Source: Commensalibacter nepenthis (GTDB lineage: Bacteria; Pseudomonadota; Alphaproteobacteria; Acetobacterales; Acetobacteraceae). Taken from it: a DNA stretch of 64,000 nucleotides. The notes under the pieces were generated by a model that ran no database searches, was not told the DNA's origin, and saw nothing but the letters and a program-made list of their open reading frames with translations. The stretch lies in assembly GCF_029953305.1 (NCBI RefSeq), contig NZ_JASBAN010000001.1:1729001-1793000 (forward strand), written 5' to 3'. A program made the translations under genes and the position numbers. The first letter of the stretch is position 1; each line of letters starts with the position of its first letter. This document shows, piece by piece, positions 60,835-64,000 of the stretch.

Positions 60835-61911
60835 TTATTTTATGAGATGTTTCATAAAATGACTTGTTTCAAGAATAGCATTTTCAGGGCGTATTGTATC
60901 TAGATATTTTTTCATTGTGATGAGTTTATCTTTGGTTGATACGTTCAAAAAATGTACAAGACCTAGTTTTTTGTTTTGAGTAGGTAAGGAATGAGTTCCT
61001 GGTGCAATACGGTGTAAAAGTAACCAGTTTGCTAGTATTTCAATATCTATTTTTTTTAATTTAAATAAAATATAATTTGTAAAACGTTGATCGTAAAAAT
61101 CATCATTATATCCTTGTTGCTTCATGAATCCATAGACTGATTTAATAATTATATTAAATAGAGGCAATGCTAACTCTAGATTTCGAAAAAACATGGCACC
61201 AGCGGAAAAACCTCGTCCATATGGATTAAAGGGGACATTATCTTCTTTCATCAAACGCCAGCCATACCAATAGCCTCCAGATTCAGGATGACCTTCATCT
61301 ATTCTTCCTTCTTTACAAGCGAGGATCAGTGAGCTGTCGATATTATCGATAAAAAGGGTGTCCAGTGGTGCATTACAGACAATATCTGTGTCTAGGTATA
61401 AGATAGGTTGCGCTTGTTGGAGTATAGGATGATTGATTCGATATCTTGCCATAACCCAATCTAGTGTATCTGTTGCGGGGGTAATGGTTATAATATGAAG
61501 TTTATTTTTTAATTCTAAGTCTAGTAGTTTATTTTCAAGAAACTCTTTGGTTTCTGTGGCGGTGAATATAACGATATCATGTTTCCATTTTCCAAATTCA
61601 ATTAATGATTGTATGGCTGTGTATACGCACTCAAAGATTTCACTTTTACCAAAAGCACAAAAATAAATTAAAGGGCGATAAAGCTTAAAAGAGGCAACTT
61701 TCCAAGAATCATGAATGATATTAAATTCTTTAATACCATGAATATCAGTATTAGGATACGCTTCTAATATTTCTTGATCATCGACTGTAATATTTCCTAG
61801 TAACCATATACCTTTTGATGAATCTCTTTGAGGTTGAATAACTTCATTGCTTCCTAATATCACCCATTGAGAGTTAAGAATATGATCAAACCATTTTTGT
61901 TTATGTTGCAT
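60835..61911 (-). CDS. Glycosyltransferase-like protein (GT-A fold, DxD)
   Basis: 358 residues. A nucleotide-sugar transferase pattern is visible in the middle: DWVMARYRINHPILQQAQPI then LYLDTDIVCNAPLDTLF, with the D-T-D metal site, and later YGRGFSAGAMFFRNLELA, typical of GT8-like enzymes. An N-terminal 70 residues of unclear fold precede it. No signal peptide. Sugar and acceptor are unknown. It lies between pyrD and the M16 peptidase gene, which is upstream on the same strand beyond a palindrome. Confidence 0.7.
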   Translation of the reverse strand: MQHKQKWFDHILNSQWVILGSNEVIQPQRDSSKGIWLLGNITVDDQEILEAYPNTDIHGIKEFNIIHDSWKVASFKLYRPLIYFCAFGKSEIFECVYTAIQSLIEFGKWKHDIVIFTATETKEFLENKLLDLELKNKLHIITITPATDTLDWVMARYRINHPILQQAQPILYLDTDIVCNAPLDTLFIDNIDSSLILACKEGRIDEGHPESGGYWYGWRLMKEDNVPFNPYGRGFSAGAMFFRNLELALPLFNIIIKSVYGFMKQQGYNDDFYDQRFTNYILFKLKKIDIEILANWLLLHRIAPGTHSLPTQNKKLGLVHFLNVSTKDKLITMKKYLDTIRPENAILETSHFMKHLIK

Positions 61912-61932
61912 GATACTATCTTTAATAAATGT

Positions 61933-61968
61933 AATATCCTAAAGGTATATATATACCTTTAGGATATT
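61933..61968. repeat. 36-bp perfect palindrome, probable terminator
   Basis: Bases 61933-61950 (AATATCCTAAAGGTATAT) are exactly complementary to 61951-61968. It lies five bases past the stop of the M16 gene and 22 bases before the start of the glycosyltransferase gene. It could act as terminator of the former or operator of the latter. Confidence 0.7.
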
Positions 61969-61973
61969 ATGGT

Positions 61974-64000
61974 TTACGGAGTGGCAGGACCTTTAATAAT
62001 TTGTGCAAGGTCTTTTGGACGAACGTAGGTTTGGAATGCTTTTTGAATCTCAGTGGCGGTTGCTTTGTAATAGGCTTCGGCTGCGACATGAGACGTATTC
62101 AAAGGTAATCCCAAACTAGTATAGGTTAAATAGCGACTGGCAATGCCATCAATGCTTGCTTCTTGCAAAGGGATACTGCGTAACAAAGAGGCTTTTGCCA
62201 GTTGTAATTCGTCATCTGTCACAGGGGCAGTCTGCATCGCAGTCAAATCTTTTAAGGCAGCTTTGCGAGCCAAGGCGACTTTGTTCGGATCAGCACCAAA
62301 ACTAATGCTGTATGCTCCTCTGGTTTGAGACCAGCTAAAATCACTATTGACATTATAAACATAGCCTGTTTTGACGCGTAAATCTTTGTAAAAACGCCCT
62401 GCAAAACCACCACTTAAAACCTCATTGCCAAGGTTTAATAAATAATGATCGGGGTGATGCACATCCAGTCCGATGCTTTCCACTAAGGCAACACTATTTT
62501 GCACAGCGCTTTTATCTGGGACATGTACATCAGAGCTTTTGCTATTGGGACGTGTAGGCATGTTTAAATCAGGTTTTGGTCCTTCGGCTTTCCATTGACC
62601 AAAATATTTCTCGACAGTTGCTTTTGCTTGTTCAGGGGTAATGTTACCAGCCACAACAATTGTCGTCAGATCAGGTCTAAAAGATTTTTTATAAAACTCG
62701 TTTAAATCTTGTAGGGTCAATTTCATAACTTCTTGAGGGTTTGCTTGGCGCAAACTGAGGTCATTAGGTGGGTTGATGGCTTTGGTAATGGCTCGACTGA
62801 AATGATAGCCAGGGGATTGGTATAGTCCAACCAAAGATTGTGAGGTTTGTTGTTTCACAATATCAAAGAATTTTTGATCGAAAGCAGGATTTAACTCATT
62901 ATCAGCAAGTAATTGCACACCACGATCAAAATCTGGGGTTAATACAGATAATGAAAAATCACTTCCAGCACTGACATCCGCAGCAATATCATCGACAGCT
63001 TTTCTGAAAGCCAAGCGATCGAGCGTTTTGGTGCCATATTTGAACATATCATCGGTAATACCCGCAATGCCCTCTTTTCCTTTTCCTTCTTGGAGGCTGG
63101 GGTTTTGACGAATTTGCCCGAATATACTGATTGTGTTGCTGACATGGATGGGCTGGACGATTAAACGTATCCCATTGCTGAGCATTATATCACTAGGCGC
63201 AGCACTTTCTTTGGGAATATTGAGTTTTTTAAGAGCAGATTCTGCCCATTCAGGCAGTTTAACGGGTTTGTTTGGCACAGAAGCAAAGGATTCCGCACCC
63301 CCATATCCTTTGTTTGAAATGGGCTTTCCTGAATTTTCAGGGGTTAAAATGGCAGTAATGGCTTCATCAGGATTTAGGATTTGTTTGGCTAGTGTATTAA
63401 CTTGCTCTGGTGTGACGGCTTGATAAGCCGCGACCATTTCATTTGGATCATTTAACCCTTGGAATGCCAATGCTGTTGACCAAGAGCTGGCCAATCCTGT
63501 GATACTATTGGCAGAAAACGCAAGGCTGGCAATTTCTTTACGCTTTGCGGCTTCAACCAACTCAGGGGCAACCCCATGCTCGTGAATATTTTGAAGGATT
63601 TGTTTTACTTCATTTAAAACTGGCTTGTAATCTTGCCCTTTTGGAAACGCCGCAATTGCAACCCCAAAACCAACCTCTCCTTTGGGAACATACTCAAAAT
63701 CCGCCATTAAGGCTTTGCCTTGAGGAACCAACCCATATAAAGCCCCACGCTGGCTGGAAATAACATCACTTAAAATATCTGCTACGGCAAAATTCTGTGA
63801 TTTTTCACCAGGCATACGCCATGCAATTGTAACCAAACTGGTTGGAAAATCGGTAGGATACGTTAAGGTTTGTGCTTTGATGGGTTTTAGAGTGATCGGC
63901 TTGGTTTTTGGAATATCTTTGCGTGGGATAGAGCCAAAATCTTTTTCGACTTGTGCAAGAGCTTGACTAGGATCAACATCCCCAGAAATCACGAGGATGG
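61974..64000 (-). CDS. M16 (insulinase-type) zinc peptidase family protein, C-terminal part
   Basis: About 675 codons are visible; the frame continues past the right edge (ILVISGDVDPSQA at 63998), so an internal start at 63992 is not real. The visible part covers the end of the first M16 unit (DVDPSQALAQVEKDFG is the typical strand-helix after the catalytic domain) and a full second unit (LSNGIRLIVQPIHVSNTISI through LNEFYKKSFRPDLTTIVVAG). The HXXEH zinc motif would lie beyond the window. The second unit shows no such motif, as is normal for the inactive half. Homologues are often periplasmic or membrane-linked peptidases or PqqL-like proteins. Confidence 0.9.
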   Translation of the reverse strand, partial: ILVISGDVDPSQALAQVEKDFGSIPRKDIPKTKPITLKPIKAQTLTYPTDFPTSLVTIAWRMPGEKSQNFAVADILSDVISSQRGALYGLVPQGKALMADFEYVPKGEVGFGVAIAAFPKGQDYKPVLNEVKQILQNIHEHGVAPELVEAAKRKEIASLAFSANSITGLASSWSTALAFQGLNDPNEMVAAYQAVTPEQVNTLAKQILNPDEAITAILTPENSGKPISNKGYGGAESFASVPNKPVKLPEWAESALKKLNIPKESAAPSDIMLSNGIRLIVQPIHVSNTISIFGQIRQNPSLQEGKGKEGIAGITDDMFKYGTKTLDRLAFRKAVDDIAADVSAGSDFSLSVLTPDFDRGVQLLADNELNPAFDQKFFDIVKQQTSQSLVGLYQSPGYHFSRAITKAINPPNDLSLRQANPQEVMKLTLQDLNEFYKKSFRPDLTTIVVAGNITPEQAKATVEKYFGQWKAEGPKPDLNMPTRPNSKSSDVHVPDKSAVQNSVALVESIGLDVHHPDHYLLNLGNEVLSGGFAGRFYKDLRVKTGYVYNVNSDFSWSQTRGAYSISFGADPNKVALARKAALKDLTAMQTAPVTDDELQLAKASLLRSIPLQEASIDGIASRYLTYTSLGLPLNTSHVAAEAYYKATATEIQKAFQTYVRPKDLAQIIKGPATP

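Overview
The window is an AT-rich chromosomal segment (by eye a little over one third G+C) of an alphaproteobacterium. Gene content and order fit the Acetobacteraceae, and the low GC suggests an insect-gut relative such as Commensalibacter. The genus is inference; no marker here settles it. Supporting signs are the rpoH / rluD / small membrane protein cluster, serC-hisZ-purA, the CnoX-Trm112 pair, rplM-rpsI, and a tRNA-His with an encoded G-1 paired to C73.

Layout. 1-339 is the start of a serine recombinase running off the left edge. 428-5608 is a haem-iron module: exbB-exbD-tonB and a haem oxygenase on the minus strand, facing a TonB-dependent haem-type receptor across an intergenic stretch with Fur-like boxes. 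5.7-14.5 kb is mostly core: tRNA-His, rplM-rpsI, a Sel1-repeat protein, argC, azlCD, rpoH and rluD. A 69-bp palindromic remnant of the local IS481-type element lies between argC and azlC. 14.6-16.7 kb is decayed: a PD-(D/E)XK nuclease gene with an amber stop, a frameshifted remnant and a dead IS481 copy. 16.7-20.6 kb is serC-hisZ-purA and tRNA-Leu.

20.8-30.9 kb is the main accessory region. It holds the 5' stump of a GH32 sucrose hydrolase, cut by an IS6-type remnant that is itself hit by an IS5/IS1031-type element with a TAA target duplication. Then come a DMT transporter whose end is shifted at a C8 tract, an intact IS481 copy, and a 2111-residue RTX-type protein built from more than seven near-identical 594-bp repeats. 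A further IS-derived scrap with the tail of a resolvase closes the region.

30.9-38.5 kb is core again: NADAR protein, Mrp, OpgC-like protein, HtrA/Deg protease, FUSC protein, Trm112 and CnoX. Two identical tRNA-Gly(GCC) genes at 38.7 and 39.5 kb bracket a decayed DUF2806-like gene, followed by two truncated small genes around metY. 42-55 kb is rich in exported proteins: a secreted DNA/RNA nuclease with a coupled small exported protein, three small cysteine-bearing exported proteins, a periplasmic asparaginase and an ecotin-type protease inhibitor with Arg at the predicted P1 site. LysE and glycerol dehydrogenase genes, two tandem acyltransferases, a large orphan and a GT25 enzyme lie among them. 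55-64 kb holds grxB, cysG, a Pit phosphate transporter, pyrD, a glycosyltransferase and the C-terminal part of an M16 peptidase running off the right edge.

No CRISPR array, rRNA operon or intact prophage was seen. The features of most interest are the RTX repeat array, the nested insertions in the GH32 gene, the IS481-derived palindrome, the ecotin, and the set of small exported cysteine proteins.
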